NCBI GenBank assembly: GCA_944393455.1
Contig: CALYAH010000084.1
Coordinates: 1 to 25,189, forward strand
Direction: 5' to 3'
DNA length: 25,189 nt
DNA from: an uncultured Clostridia bacterium
GTDB taxonomy: Bacteria > Bacillota > Clostridia > TANB77 > CAG-508
In this document: piece after piece, positions 8,310 through 16,520 of the stretch
How the letters are laid out: each line of letters begins with the position of its first letter
How positions within the stretch are numbered: position 1 is the first letter of the stretch
Position numbers and translations under genes: made by a program
Notes under the pieces: model-generated
The model's input: only the letters and a program-made list of their open reading frames with translations
Told to the model about the DNA's origin: nothing
Databases searched by the model: none

Positions 8310-9359
8310 TCAAACAATCTTTCCTCCTCCAAGCACAATGTCACCCACATAAAAAACAGCAGATTGTCCGGGTGTTATCGCTCTTTGTGGTTCATCAAAC
8401 ACTACTTTTATGCAATTTCCTTCTTGTCTAATTTTAGCATCTGCCACTTTAGAAGAATATCTAGTCTTTACCTGAACAGGCATCCAATCTTTTATCTCAT
8501 CTATTAATAATAAATTTATGTCAGTAACAGTCATTTCTTTTTTATATAATTCTTCTTCCTCTCCAACAATAACTTCATTTCTTATCTTATTAAATCCTAA
8601 TACAAATAATGGCTTACTGTAAGATATTCCAAGACCTTTTCTTTGTCCAATTGTATAATTATATAAACCTGTATGTTTTCCTAAAATCTCTCCGTTAGAA
8701 TTTACAATATTCCCCTCTTTTGGCATCATTTTAGAATTATTTTCTAAAAATCTTTTATAATTTCCATCTGGTATAAAGCAAATGTCTTCACTATCTGGTT
8801 TATCAGCCACCTTCAAATTATTCTTTCTTGCAATCTCTCTTATCTGTTCTTTATTTTCAAAACTAGCTAATGGAAATAGTATATGTTCTATTAGCTCTTT
8901 CGGAATATTCCATAATACGTAACTTTGGTCTTTTTTACCAGCATTTGATTTCTTTAATACCCATCTTTTATACTCTTCACTATATTCGGTTCTTGCATAA
9001 TGACCTGTTGCTATATAATTGCATCCTAATTCTTTTGCTTTTTCCCACATGACTCCAAACTTCATATGTCTGTTACATTCAATACATGGGTTTGGAGTTT
9101 TGCAATTAGCATAACAATCTATAAAATCATCAATAACATGTTTTCTAAATTCGTTTTTATAATCATATGTAAAATGTTGTATGTTCATTAAATCGCATAC
9201 ATTTTTTACATCTAAATGATTATTTGTATTACCGCTGTTATTCGAAAATAGTTCTAATGTTGCTCCTATTACTTCATATCCTTGTTCTTTTAATAAAATA
9301 GCTGATACAGAGCTATCGACACCTCCACTCATTCCTAATAAAACTTTTTTATTTTGCAT
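8310..9359 (-). CDS. mnmA: tRNA-specific 2-thiouridylase
   Basis: MnmA (349 residues) adds sulfur to U34 of Lys, Glu and Gln tRNAs. The PP-loop GMSGGVDSS is at 9-17; NPCIECN holds the first catalytic Cys and SEDICF the second, which carries the persulfide. The TGHYAR motif is also present. Length matches the family (about 360). AAAGGAGAG before the ATG supports the start. It follows a DtxR-like regulator gene by 53 nt with no terminator seen, so the two may be cotranscribed; no cysteine desulfurase gene lies in the window. Confidence 0.97.
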   Translation of the reverse strand: MQNKKVLLGMSGGVDSSVSAILLKEQGYEVIGATLELFSNNSGNTNNHLDVKNVCDLMNIQHFTYDYKNEFRKHVIDDFIDCYANCKTPNPCIECNRHMKFGVMWEKAKELGCNYIATGHYARTEYSEEYKRWVLKKSNAGKKDQSYVLWNIPKELIEHILFPLASFENKEQIREIARKNNLKVADKPDSEDICFIPDGNYKRFLENNSKMMPKEGNIVNSNGEILGKHTGLYNYTIGQRKGLGISYSKPLFVLGFNKIRNEVIVGEEEELYKKEMTVTDINLLLIDEIKDWMPVQVKTRYSSKVADAKIRQEGNCIKVVFDEPQRAITPGQSAVFYVGDIVLGGGKIV

Positions 9360-9412
9360 TTTTTCTCTCCTTTAACTGCATCAATTGTTTCTCATTATTT
9401 ATATTTATTTTC

Positions 9413-9868
9413 TTATTTTACTTTTTTTATAGCTGTTCTTCTTTCACAACGTCTGCATCTTTCTTTATTAACATCATAGTCGCAATCTAAGTTATTTAAA
9501 CCTAAAACCTTATGAACATATTTAGCTAATTCATTAATCGTTTTATCTGTTATTACTGACTTTATTTTTTCCGCTTCTTTTTCTGCTTCCTCTGCTTTCA
9601 AATTAAGAACTTCTTTTAAAAACAGATAAACAATATCATAAGCTTCTAGCACCTTTTTTGCTAAATTTTCTCCTTCTTGTGTAAGTTCAATTGTACCATA
9701 TGATTCATAATTAACTAATCCATTGTCTTTTAGATTATATATAGCTTTATTAACACTTGGTTTTGTACAATTCATCTTTTTAGCTATATCAGTAACTCTT
9801 ATATTTCCATTTTGTTTTTTTAACACATACATTGTCTTTAAATATTCTTCTAATGATTTCGATATCAT
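9413..9868 (-). CDS. DtxR/MntR-like winged-helix regulator with altered metal site
   Basis: Residues 1-75 match the DtxR/MntR DNA-binding domain (SLEEYLKTMYVL, RVTDIAKKM, KPSVNKAIYNLKDNGLV, LTQEGENLA), and a helical dimerisation part follows; 151 residues, MntR size. By eye alignment to MntR, His77 is Tyr, Glu102 is Lys and His103 is Ser, while Glu99 is kept, so the standard metal site looks lost. Instead the C-terminus has Cys129, Cys138 and Cys141 in a basic patch. This could bind zinc or an Fe-S cluster, or be purely structural. The ATG overlaps the stop of the upstream gene (ATGA), implying coupling, and mnmA follows. Confidence 0.8.
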   Translation of the reverse strand: MISKSLEEYLKTMYVLKKQNGNIRVTDIAKKMNCTKPSVNKAIYNLKDNGLVNYESYGTIELTQEGENLAKKVLEAYDIVYLFLKEVLNLKAEEAEKEAEKIKSVITDKTINELAKYVHKVLGLNNLDCDYDVNKERCRRCERRTAIKKVK

Positions 9869-10452
9869 ACTATTTTCTCCTTTTTATTTTCCGATGTTAA
9901 CATCAGGTTGCTTCTTAACAGTTTGTGTTTTGCTATTGAATAATTTCTTAATTTACCTTTATATTCTAACTCTAAATTTTCTAATCTTCTAAAATCTTCT
10001 GGTCTTATTATTTCTGGTAAATTACTCTTAACTTTTGCGTTATCTAATACATATTTTACAAATTCAGCACAATAAAACGAATGTCTAAAGCGAATTCGCA
10101 TATGGAATGCAACTGCAATTAATCCCAACATATTAAATCTATATAATTTTCTGTAAATTTTTATTGTTCTTATTATTTTTTCAATTGCTTTGTATTGTTC
10201 TGTTTCAATTTGTAATGAGTAGATTTCTGCTTCTGTATTTTTAAATCTGTTAAATGTACCATGAAAAATCCCCTCATGTACAAATCCACCTATAAGAGGA
10301 TTGTATGGATTTAGTCTCCCAAAACTGTACATCTTTTTTAATTTTTCATCTAAAGCTATTGAAACATGTGAAAACTCATCTTTGGTATATGTTTTGATGA
10401 TCTTTGATAATGTTGTTCCCGTATGAGTTAATATGATATAAATCTTTTTCAT
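9865..10452 (-). CDS. permuted NlpC/P60 (YiiX-like) papain-fold protein
   Basis: This 195-residue protein has an N-terminal His in EFSHVSIALD (His29) and a later Cys in FYCAEFVKYVL (Cys128). The His-before-Cys order is that of circularly permuted NlpC/P60 proteins (YaeF/YiiX), thought to be amidases or acyl-hydrolases. There is no signal peptide, so it is probably cytoplasmic or membrane-associated. Its TGA overlaps the ATG of the DtxR-like gene. AAGGTGAT precedes the start by 5 nt. The substrate is unknown and the family call rests on the two motifs and size. Confidence 0.68.
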   Translation of the reverse strand: MKKIYIILTHTGTTLSKIIKTYTKDEFSHVSIALDEKLKKMYSFGRLNPYNPLIGGFVHEGIFHGTFNRFKNTEAEIYSLQIETEQYKAIEKIIRTIKIYRKLYRFNMLGLIAVAFHMRIRFRHSFYCAEFVKYVLDNAKVKSNLPEIIRPEDFRRLENLELEYKGKLRNYSIAKHKLLRSNLMLTSENKKEKIV

Positions 10453-10526
10453 CTTATCACCTTTTGTATGTTTTTATTCTTATTTCATCAATTTCTATAT
10501 TATCATAAAAATGAACAATTATCAAT

Positions 10527-10558
10527 AAAAGTGCTTATCTAATTTGATAAGCACTTTT
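10527..10558 (-). terminator. terminator of the ECF sigma operon
   Basis: Perfect 13-bp arms AAAAGTGCTTATC and GATAAGCACTTTT enclose a 6-nt loop, 4 nt after the stop at 10562. A-rich and T-rich flanks suggest it can act in both directions. Confidence 0.85.
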
Positions 10559-10561
10559 ATA

Positions 10562-11161
10562 TTAAGAGATGTTTTTTTGCCCCGTCCCAAAAAACACTCT
10601 CCTTACTATTATAAATACAATAACTGCTAATACAACAGAACATACAATTATAATGCCATAACTCATTTTTTCTATTTCTTGGTTAGCCAAATTGTTTACT
10701 GTCTCTTGTCCTTGTATTTGTGTGTTTTGTACTGTTTTTGGATTTTCTTTTTTATATTCTTCAAATCTTTCTAAAAATTCATCATATCCTTTTGGTTCTT
10801 CTGCTATATAATCTACTTGGTACTCTCCATCTACATTTGTCATTTCTATAAAACATGTATTTTCTTCTTTCCATGTTGTATTATCAAAAGCCGCTGTTAC
10901 ATTAAAAGTTATCATTGCTTTTATTTTATTTGGATTTGATTCTAAGGTGTGAAAACTTCTCCATTTATAATCTGTAATTCTTTTTTCTTCTGGTACGTTT
11001 TCCCCTTTAAATTCTTCTACCCATTCATTAAATACTTTTTCTATAATGTCACTTCTATCTGTATAATCAATTTCATAGTATTCTACTGCTAATACTTTAT
11101 TAGAAAGGAAAATTGTTATTATCATAACTAGTATCGCTATTAATATTCTTTTTGTTTTCAT
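10562..11161 (-). CDS. exported membrane-anchored protein of the ECF sigma operon, function unknown
   Basis: The 199-residue product has a hydrophobic signal-like N-terminus (KTKRILIAILVMIITIFLS, cleavage plausible after VLAVE) and one C-terminal membrane segment around 168-189 followed by a short basic tail. The middle 130 residues, outside the membrane, are polar and rich in Asp, Glu and aromatic residues, with a faint look of an NTF2-like small alpha+beta domain, which I cannot confirm. Its ATG comes 1 nt after the stop of the DUF4179 gene and its AAGGAGG site lies inside that gene's end, so it is coupled. It may sense or respond to the envelope signal handled by the sigma system. Confidence 0.75.
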   Translation of the reverse strand: MKTKRILIAILVMIITIFLSNKVLAVEYYEIDYTDRSDIIEKVFNEWVEEFKGENVPEEKRITDYKWRSFHTLESNPNKIKAMITFNVTAAFDNTTWKEENTCFIEMTNVDGEYQVDYIAEEPKGYDEFLERFEEYKKENPKTVQNTQIQGQETVNNLANQEIEKMSYGIIIVCSVVLAVIVFIIVRRVFFGTGQKNIS

Positions 11162-11162
11162 A

Positions 11163-12446
11163 TTATTTTTCCTCCTTTTTTTCTAGTACTACTTCGCAAG
11201 ATTCTCCATTGTAATCAAAATGAACAATTACTTTATCTGATTGGTTATATTTTGTCATATCAAACATTGCTGTATATGTCATTATTCCATTTTCATCAAT
11301 TGATTTTGAACCATTTTCTCTTGGCCCCATAGTCATTTCATATTTCTGCCCATTTTCATCTAGTATATAAGCTGTTATATTATATAAATATCTACATTTT
11401 TCTGAATATGCTTTATATTCATCTGTTTGCATATCTTTCCAAGAAATATAGTTCATAATTTCTGGCATTCCATATGGATCTTCATCACATATAGTTTTAA
11501 AGAATTCCCATTCTTCTGATGTAGGATGTTCTGGTAATGCTTCTGTTTTAATTTTCATAGTAAGTTCAATTCCTGTATCATATAAAGCTGCTGATGTTAC
11601 TTTATAATTTTCATTAGTTGTACTCTTTTGAGTATACAAAATAGTTTCTCTGTTATACATTTTTTCTGGGACATCTACATCAATTTTCCAGTCTCCTGTA
11701 AGAGTTATTTCTTCTCCTCCCATTACGGTTTCTTCTTCTTTTGACATTTTTATTTGTTTCATTTGTACTTTTAGTTTTTTACTTTTTGGGAAACTGGTCT
11801 CTGAACCTGTATATATGTTATAAACTACCTTTACTCTATTTCCCTCTTTTTCAATAGGAACTATATTTACACCTGTATTACAATAGTTTTCGCCAAATTC
11901 AGTAAAGTGATAATCTAAATTATTTTCTTTGCAATAATTTTCAAAAGTTTCTCTATCTTGACAGTATAATATGTTATTATTTTCATCAGATATTAATAAA
12001 TCTGGAAAGTTTATTTTCCAAGTTTCTTCCGCTGTTATAATTTCTTTTGACTTATCTGATAGAACAACATCAAATGTCATACTTAAATTTAAGTCATCCA
12101 TTACAAATTCACTAACTTTTATTTGAGTAGAAGCATCTTCTATAATTTGTCCTGTTTTACTATTTTCTACTGTTGCTTCTGAATTTTGATATTCCATGTC
12201 TGTGTTTTCTATATATCCCTCACTCATCGCAGTTGCCATTCCATTTCCTGTTAAAAAGAAATTATTGTATATTTTTGTAGAAATGTCCTTTGCAAATACG
12301 ATTCCTGTTACAGATAGGCCACAAAGTGTTACAGTCAAAGTACTTTGTATTACTCTTTTTATTTTATTTTGTCTTTTGCGTATTTCTTTATAGTTTTCTA
12401 TTGCAATACTTTCTTTTAAATTGCTAAATACCCTTTCTTTACTCAT
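11163..12446 (-). CDS. DUF4179 membrane protein, probable anti-sigma factor
   Basis: This 427-residue protein has a short basic cytoplasmic N-terminus of about 30 residues, one membrane segment near 31-52 (IQSTLTVTLCGLSVTGIVFA) and a large extracytoplasmic beta-rich part. The layout matches DUF4179 proteins found beside ECF sigma genes in Clostridia, where the N-terminus is thought to hold the sigma factor at the membrane until an outside signal releases it. The gene begins 1 nt after the sigma stop codon, with AGGAGG inside the sigma gene. No enzymatic motif is seen. The family call is from recollection of its domain layout and context. Confidence 0.8.
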   Translation of the reverse strand: MSKERVFSNLKESIAIENYKEIRKRQNKIKRVIQSTLTVTLCGLSVTGIVFAKDISTKIYNNFFLTGNGMATAMSEGYIENTDMEYQNSEATVENSKTGQIIEDASTQIKVSEFVMDDLNLSMTFDVVLSDKSKEIITAEETWKINFPDLLISDENNNILYCQDRETFENYCKENNLDYHFTEFGENYCNTGVNIVPIEKEGNRVKVVYNIYTGSETSFPKSKKLKVQMKQIKMSKEEETVMGGEEITLTGDWKIDVDVPEKMYNRETILYTQKSTTNENYKVTSAALYDTGIELTMKIKTEALPEHPTSEEWEFFKTICDEDPYGMPEIMNYISWKDMQTDEYKAYSEKCRYLYNITAYILDENGQKYEMTMGPRENGSKSIDENGIMTYTAMFDMTKYNQSDKVIVHFDYNGESCEVVLEKKEEK

Positions 12447-12447
12447 T

Positions 12448-12984
12448 TTAAAATCCTCCTATCTTTAAAATATCTTTTATTTTTTCTCGGGTTCTATGTA
12501 ATTTAGTTTTGACATTACTTGTTGTTAGTCCTAACTCTTTAGCTATTTCTTTCACTTTTTTCCCTTCATAATAAAACTTAGTAAATATCTTATATTCTGT
12601 TTCTCCTATTTGCTTTAAATTCTTTATTAGTACTTCATTCATTTCTTGTTCTTCCATAATTTTTTCGATATTAAATTTATCTACTATGTTGTCTTCATAT
12701 TCTGCTATATGAATTTCTTTATTTATTTTCTTATATTTTCTTAGGATAACTTTTTTTGTAATTCCTGCTATGTATGGACTAAAATTTAACTTTTTATCTA
12801 ATTTATTTCTGTTCTTCCACACTATTAAGAAAACATCAGAGATAATTTCTTCTTCATCTTCAAGACTTATATTTGAATAATTTTTTATAATTTTACTAAT
12901 ATAGTTATAATAATCATCTACAACTTTTTGTATATCTAATTGATTATGTACTATATAATTTCCTATATTATTTTCTTTTTTCAT
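12448..12984 (-). CDS. ECF-type RNA polymerase sigma factor
   Basis: A 178-residue sigma-70 family protein. Region 2 is recognisable around residues 16-75 (YYNYISKIIKNYSN, EEEIISDVFLIVWKNRNKL) and region 4 near 125-170 (YEGKKVKEIAKELGLTTSN, followed by VKTKLHRTREKIK). Region 3 and region 1.1 are absent, as in ECF factors. The ATG at 12984 is chosen over an upstream TTG at 13002 because AAAGGAGAG lies 5 nt before it. It heads an operon with its DUF4179 anti-sigma and an exported protein, so the system probably answers to cell-envelope stress. Confidence 0.92.
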   Translation of the reverse strand: MKKENNIGNYIVHNQLDIQKVVDDYYNYISKIIKNYSNISLEDEEEIISDVFLIVWKNRNKLDKKLNFSPYIAGITKKVILRKYKKINKEIHIAEYEDNIVDKFNIEKIMEEQEMNEVLIKNLKQIGETEYKIFTKFYYEGKKVKEIAKELGLTTSNVKTKLHRTREKIKDILKIGGF

Positions 12985-13011
12985 TTTCTCTCCTTTTATC
13001 AAACAGCTTAC

Positions 13012-13046
13012 ACTTATACATTCCTATTTTTAATAAAAAGGTTACA
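13012..13046 (-). promoter_or_regulatory. possible ECF autoregulatory promoter
   Basis: On the minus strand TGTAACC, resembling the TGWAAC -35 of ECF sigma promoters, precedes a GTATAA element by about 20 nt. The -35 fits, but the spacing is long and no CGTC-type -10 is visible, so this is only a candidate. Confidence 0.25.
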
Positions 13047-13091
13047 ACTTTTAAAATAAATTTTAAAAAAGTTACTTTAGGGATGTTCATA

Positions 13092-13276
13092 TAAAATCAA
13101 TAATTACTATATATATAACTAATACTCGGTTGCCTTACATAACAAAACACTTCTAAAATTTGCTAAATGGTACCTCCCAAAAGGGTTTGGGTTCCTCCAT
13201 TTAGCAAATTAAAGAAGTTTTAATGTTATTTCAGTTACATTCGTATTAGTTATATATATAGTAATTATTGATTTTA
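13092..13276. repeat. 185-nt near-complete palindrome with perfect 34-nt terminal inverted repeats
   Basis: Positions 13092-13125 are the exact reverse complement of 13243-13276. Inside, 13139-13166 and about 13206-13236 also pair with few mismatches (TTTGCTAAATGG against CCATTTAGCAAA), and the centre has CCCAAA-AGGG-TTTGGG. The trinucleotide ATA flanks both ends (13089-13091 and 13277-13279). An outer pair AAAGTTACT/AGTAACTTT (13068-13076 and 13293-13301) lies beyond. No open reading frame is present. It fills most of the gap between the sigma gene and the methyltransferase gene and could be a MITE-like element, a structured RNA or a strong terminator. Confidence 0.85.
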
Positions 13277-13304
13277 ATAATGAAAGCTAACCAGTAACTT
13301 TAAT

Positions 13305-14210
13305 TCATTTCTTTTTTATTTTAGTAATAAAAAATCCTTCATATAATTCATTTGGAAGCACACATAAACTTCCCTGAATTTTGCTAGGAAGCATTGGCAA
13401 ATGTTCCATTCCATCAAACTTTATTGGAACAACTTCTACCTTTCCTCCCATTAATACTTTTTTTACAACTTCTTCATTTTCTTCTTGTAAAATAGAACAA
13501 GTCGAATATACCATTTCCTTTCCTGGTTTTAAAATAGAAATTGCTTTTCGCAATAAAGCTATCTGTGATTCAGTCGATTTTTTTATTAATTTGGGTGTGA
13601 ATATTTTTTCTAGTTTTGTATTTTCAGTGTTTAAAGTTCCACTCCCACTACACGGAGCATCTAACAAAATTTTATCAAATGAGAAAAAACTGTCTAAACG
13701 TCTTGCATCTGTTACCATAGTGTATACACATGTTGCTCCTTGCTTTTCTACATTATATTTTAAGCGTTCTGCTCGAAGCTTGTTCATCTCGCATGCTGTA
13801 ATACTAGCTTTATTATTCACAATGGCTGCCATTTGTGTTGTTTTCCCTCCTGGCGCTGCTGCCATGTCTAAAATATCTGTTCCTTCTTCTGGATTTAATA
13901 TAATTGGTGGCAACATTGAAGATAAACTTTGAAGGTAGATTTCTCCATTGTTATAAATTTCTAAATTTTGTATTTCTTTTTCTCTTGTATTTTTAATGAT
14001 AAATGCTTCTTCACTCCAAGGTACTTTTTCATACTCTATTCCATTTTCTTTTAATATATTTTCTACCTTTTCTATGTTGCTTTTTATTGTATTTACACGT
14101 AATGTTACTTTTCTTTTTTTACTATATCCTTCTATTATTTTTTTAGTTATTTTTTCTCCATATTGTGTTTGCAACATTTCTTCTAAAAATTTAGGTATAT
14201 TTACCTCCAT
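13305..14210 (-). CDS. RsmB/RsmF-family RNA (cytosine-5) methyltransferase
   Basis: This 301-residue SAM-dependent enzyme belongs to the NOL1/NOP2/Sun family. It has a RNA-binding N-terminal part (TLRVNTIKSN), motif I DMAAAPGGKTTQ near 115-126, motif IV DAPCSGSG and motif VI YSTCS, with the two Cys residues used to activate and release the target cytosine. It is shorter than E. coli RsmB (429) because the NusB-like domain is absent, which resembles RsmF without its C-terminal extension. The substrate is probably rRNA, possibly tRNA. GAGGAGA upstream supports the ATG, which overlaps the exonuclease gene end by 10 nt. Confidence 0.93.
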   Translation of the reverse strand: MEVNIPKFLEEMLQTQYGEKITKKIIEGYSKKRKVTLRVNTIKSNIEKVENILKENGIEYEKVPWSEEAFIIKNTREKEIQNLEIYNNGEIYLQSLSSMLPPIILNPEEGTDILDMAAAPGGKTTQMAAIVNNKASITACEMNKLRAERLKYNVEKQGATCVYTMVTDARRLDSFFSFDKILLDAPCSGSGTLNTENTKLEKIFTPKLIKKSTESQIALLRKAISILKPGKEMVYSTCSILQEENEEVVKKVLMGGKVEVVPIKFDGMEHLPMLPSKIQGSLCVLPNELYEGFFITKIKKK

Positions 14211-14782
14211 ATTTCGTCTCCTCTAGCATATTCTTTTAATTTATTGTAAACTTCATAAGTTATTTCTACATCTTTTAATCCTCTATGTGCATTTTTGTAA
14301 TCCACGTCAAACATCTGAGCTAAAGTTCCTAATTTGTAATTTTTACAGTTAGGTATTACTTTTTTAGCTATCCTCATAGTGTCAACAAAATCATTTTTTA
14401 AGTAAGAATCTAAATATATTTCACATTTGTCATAAATAAAATTTATATCAAAATTAACATTATGTCCCATGATAATATCTTTTCCCGTAAATTCCATAAA
14501 TTCTTCTAGTACTTGTATAGAATCTTTTCCTTTTTGTAACATTTCATTAGTGATTCCTGTTAAATTTGTAATAAAAGGATTTAATGGATAATCAATTCTA
14601 ATTAAAGAATCATACTGGTCTACTATTTTGTTTTCTTTTACTTTGATTGCTCCTATTTCTATAATTTCGTCAGTTTGTGGTGATAATCCTGTTGTTTCTA
14701 TATCAACTAAAACATAGTCATCCACCCATTTTAACAAGCTATTTCCTTTAAATTCTCTTCTTTTTACTATTCTGTTTTGCAT
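14201..14782 (-). CDS. DEDDh 3'-5' exonuclease (DnaQ/PolC epsilon-like)
   Basis: This stand-alone 193-residue exonuclease has all metal ligands: ExoI VDIETTG (Asp27, Glu29), ExoII HNVNFDINF (Asp112) and ExoIII AHRGLKDVE (His166, Asp171). It resembles the proofreading domain of PolC and DnaQ epsilon but is too short to be a polymerase; roles in DNA repair or RNA processing are possible. GAGGGAA lies about 5 nt before the ATG. It sits 20 nt after the MFS gene and overlaps the methyltransferase gene, so all three may share a transcript. Confidence 0.92.
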   Translation of the reverse strand: MQNRIVKRREFKGNSLLKWVDDYVLVDIETTGLSPQTDEIIEIGAIKVKENKIVDQYDSLIRIDYPLNPFITNLTGITNEMLQKGKDSIQVLEEFMEFTGKDIIMGHNVNFDINFIYDKCEIYLDSYLKNDFVDTMRIAKKVIPNCKNYKLGTLAQMFDVDYKNAHRGLKDVEITYEVYNKLKEYARGDEIWR

Positions 14783-14802
14783 AATTCCCTCTATCTTTCT
14801 TT

Positions 14803-16023
14803 TTATTGTTCTTTTATCATTTTATATAATTTTGCGTTAATTCCTAAACTAATAAGAGCTAATATAATTAAGCAAATAATAACATGTATTAACTCCAACT
14901 TCATAAGTATCATTACAAACAATAAGCTAATGGCTGCTTCTGATATTCTTCTTGATAATTGCATATATGAAACTCCTATTTGATGCATTTCTTCCTTTGT
15001 TTTTTTAAATAATATATCTTTTAAATATAAATCAACAGGATCCCTGCTTGCTAAAATTAAATCGAACCCTATTGTCATTAATATAAATTTAATAAACATT
15101 ATATTACATAAACTTCCTAAAATCACACTAAAAAAGGCTATCATTACTATTATTGGTAAAATCAAATTTACTTTGTCCTCATATTTATTGTACAATTTAT
15201 GAAATACAATATTTCCAAAAATCCTAGCAATACGTGATGTTGCCACAATAAATCCTAGGTAAGTCGCTGTTAATACAGTATCGAAGTATTTTTGAAAATC
15301 ATATTGGATAAATAATTTGCTATTGCCTTGTCCTGTAGTTATAATGGCATATAAAAATCCAAATGAAATAAAAATCATCCACATAATACTAGAAATCTTT
15401 ATCTTTTCTTTTTTCTCAACTTTATTAATTTTTTTCGTATTCTCATTTACATCAAACATACAATATGTTAATAAAAAATTTATAACACAAATTGCGATAC
15501 ATAAATACATTGGAAGATAATAATTTATAGCAAATATACCTCCTGCAAAAAAGGCTATTATTGTAGTTATTGTTGAATAAATAATTTTAGCTTTTCCTGC
15601 TATCTTAATATACTTATCCTGTCTATTTAAATATCGTAAATTACCTTCTAATAATACATTATCCATTGTTTTAAATAGAAACGCTACCGTATATAGAATA
15701 TGTCCAATAACAATAGTTAAGTAGCTTTTTCCAAATGTCATTAAAATACTACTAATAAGTAACATAAAAGTTCCTATTCGAATTGATTTAATATTTCCAA
15801 CTTTTTGTATTATTTTTAAAAATGGTATTTGTAATAAAACATATGACAAACTTGATACTGTTGTTAGAAATGTTATTTGGGACGCTGAAAGGCCTTTTAC
15901 TACTGTAAAAAACATTGAATTGATGGCAATAAAAAACATCAAATCATCTGACAATCCTATAAACCATGGCATAATACTATTTGTTAATAATACTTTTCTT
16001 CTCTTTAGTTTTTCGTTTTCCAT
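14803..16023 (-). CDS. MFS family transporter
   Basis: A 406-residue integral membrane protein with about 12 hydrophobic segments in two halves separated by a basic loop (NENTKKINKVEKKEKIKIS). The hydrophobic pattern and the DDLMFFIAINSMFF N-terminal helix fit the major facilitator superfamily. The ATG at 16023 is chosen over one at 16107 because GAGGGG lies just upstream and the earlier residues would add an atypical basic tail. No substrate motif is recognised; drug or metabolite efflux are the usual roles. It is probably the first gene of the transporter-exonuclease-methyltransferase run. Confidence 0.85.
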   Translation of the reverse strand: MENEKLKRRKVLLTNSIMPWFIGLSDDLMFFIAINSMFFTVVKGLSASQITFLTTVSSLSYVLLQIPFLKIIQKVGNIKSIRIGTFMLLISSILMTFGKSYLTIVIGHILYTVAFLFKTMDNVLLEGNLRYLNRQDKYIKIAGKAKIIYSTITTIIAFFAGGIFAINYYLPMYLCIAICVINFLLTYCMFDVNENTKKINKVEKKEKIKISSIMWMIFISFGFLYAIITTGQGNSKLFIQYDFQKYFDTVLTATYLGFIVATSRIARIFGNIVFHKLYNKYEDKVNLILPIIVMIAFFSVILGSLCNIMFIKFILMTIGFDLILASRDPVDLYLKDILFKKTKEEMHQIGVSYMQLSRRISEAAISLLFVMILMKLELIHVIICLIILALISLGINAKLYKMIKEQ

Positions 16024-16101
16024 TTTTCCCCTCGTTTGTTCATTTCGCTTTTTTAATATTCTATCATACATTTTTTCAAAAATATAGATTTTATAAAAAA
16101 G

Positions 16102-16130
16102 TTGCACTTTTTTTCTTTTTTCTATATAAT
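16102..16130 (+). promoter_or_regulatory. promoter of the DUF1064 gene
   Basis: TTGCAC, 17 nt and a perfect TATAAT, giving a leader of about 27 nt before the ATG at 16164. Confidence 0.6.
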
Positions 16131-16163
16131 AGCTTTATGATTTTAAAGTATAGGAGAAGGAAA

Positions 16164-16514
16164 ATGGAGCACTGGAGTATTGAAGATTATAAAAATTTCA
16201 CTAATAATTCAAAACGAAAAAGCAAATATAGAGCCAATAAAGTTTCAATTGATGGACATACTTTCGATAGTCAAAAAGAAGCTGATTATTACTGTGAATT
16301 AAAAATAAAATTACAGGCAAAAGAAATTAATGGTTTCTGCTTACAGCCTACTTTTATCTTAGCACCTGGTTTAAAATATAAAGCTGATTTCATTATTTTT
16401 CACAAAGATAACTCTACCGAAGTTATTGATGTAAAAGGTTTTAGAACAAAAGAATATATCGCTAAAAAGAAAGTTTTTGAAGATAAGTTTAATTTGAAAA
16501 TAACCGAAATTTAG
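16164..16514 (+). CDS. DUF1064 family, nuclease-like protein usually of phage origin
   Basis: This 116-residue protein matches the DUF1064 layout: a basic N-terminus (SKRKSKYRANK), FDSQKEADYYCELKI near 35-49, LKYKADFIIF and EVIDVKGFRTKEY. The Glu, the Asp in KADF and the DVKG form a PD-(D/E)XK-like constellation, so a Holliday junction resolvase or other nuclease activity is plausible but unproven. Such genes are common in phages; here it stands alone, so it may be a domesticated remnant. AGGAGAAGG just before 16164 decides the start over an in-frame codon at 15981. It is convergent with the acyl-CoA ligase gene. Confidence 0.75.
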   Translation: MEHWSIEDYKNFTNNSKRKSKYRANKVSIDGHTFDSQKEADYYCELKIKLQAKEINGFCLQPTFILAPGLKYKADFIIFHKDNSTEVIDVKGFRTKEYIAKKKVFEDKFNLKITEI

Positions 16515-16520
16515 GTTTTC

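Noticed and set aside
13092..13276. A gene or tRNA inside the palindrome
   Set aside because: No reading frame of useful length and no cloverleaf elements.
16164..16514. Prophage
   Set aside because: Only one phage-type gene; no integrase, terminase or structural genes nearby.
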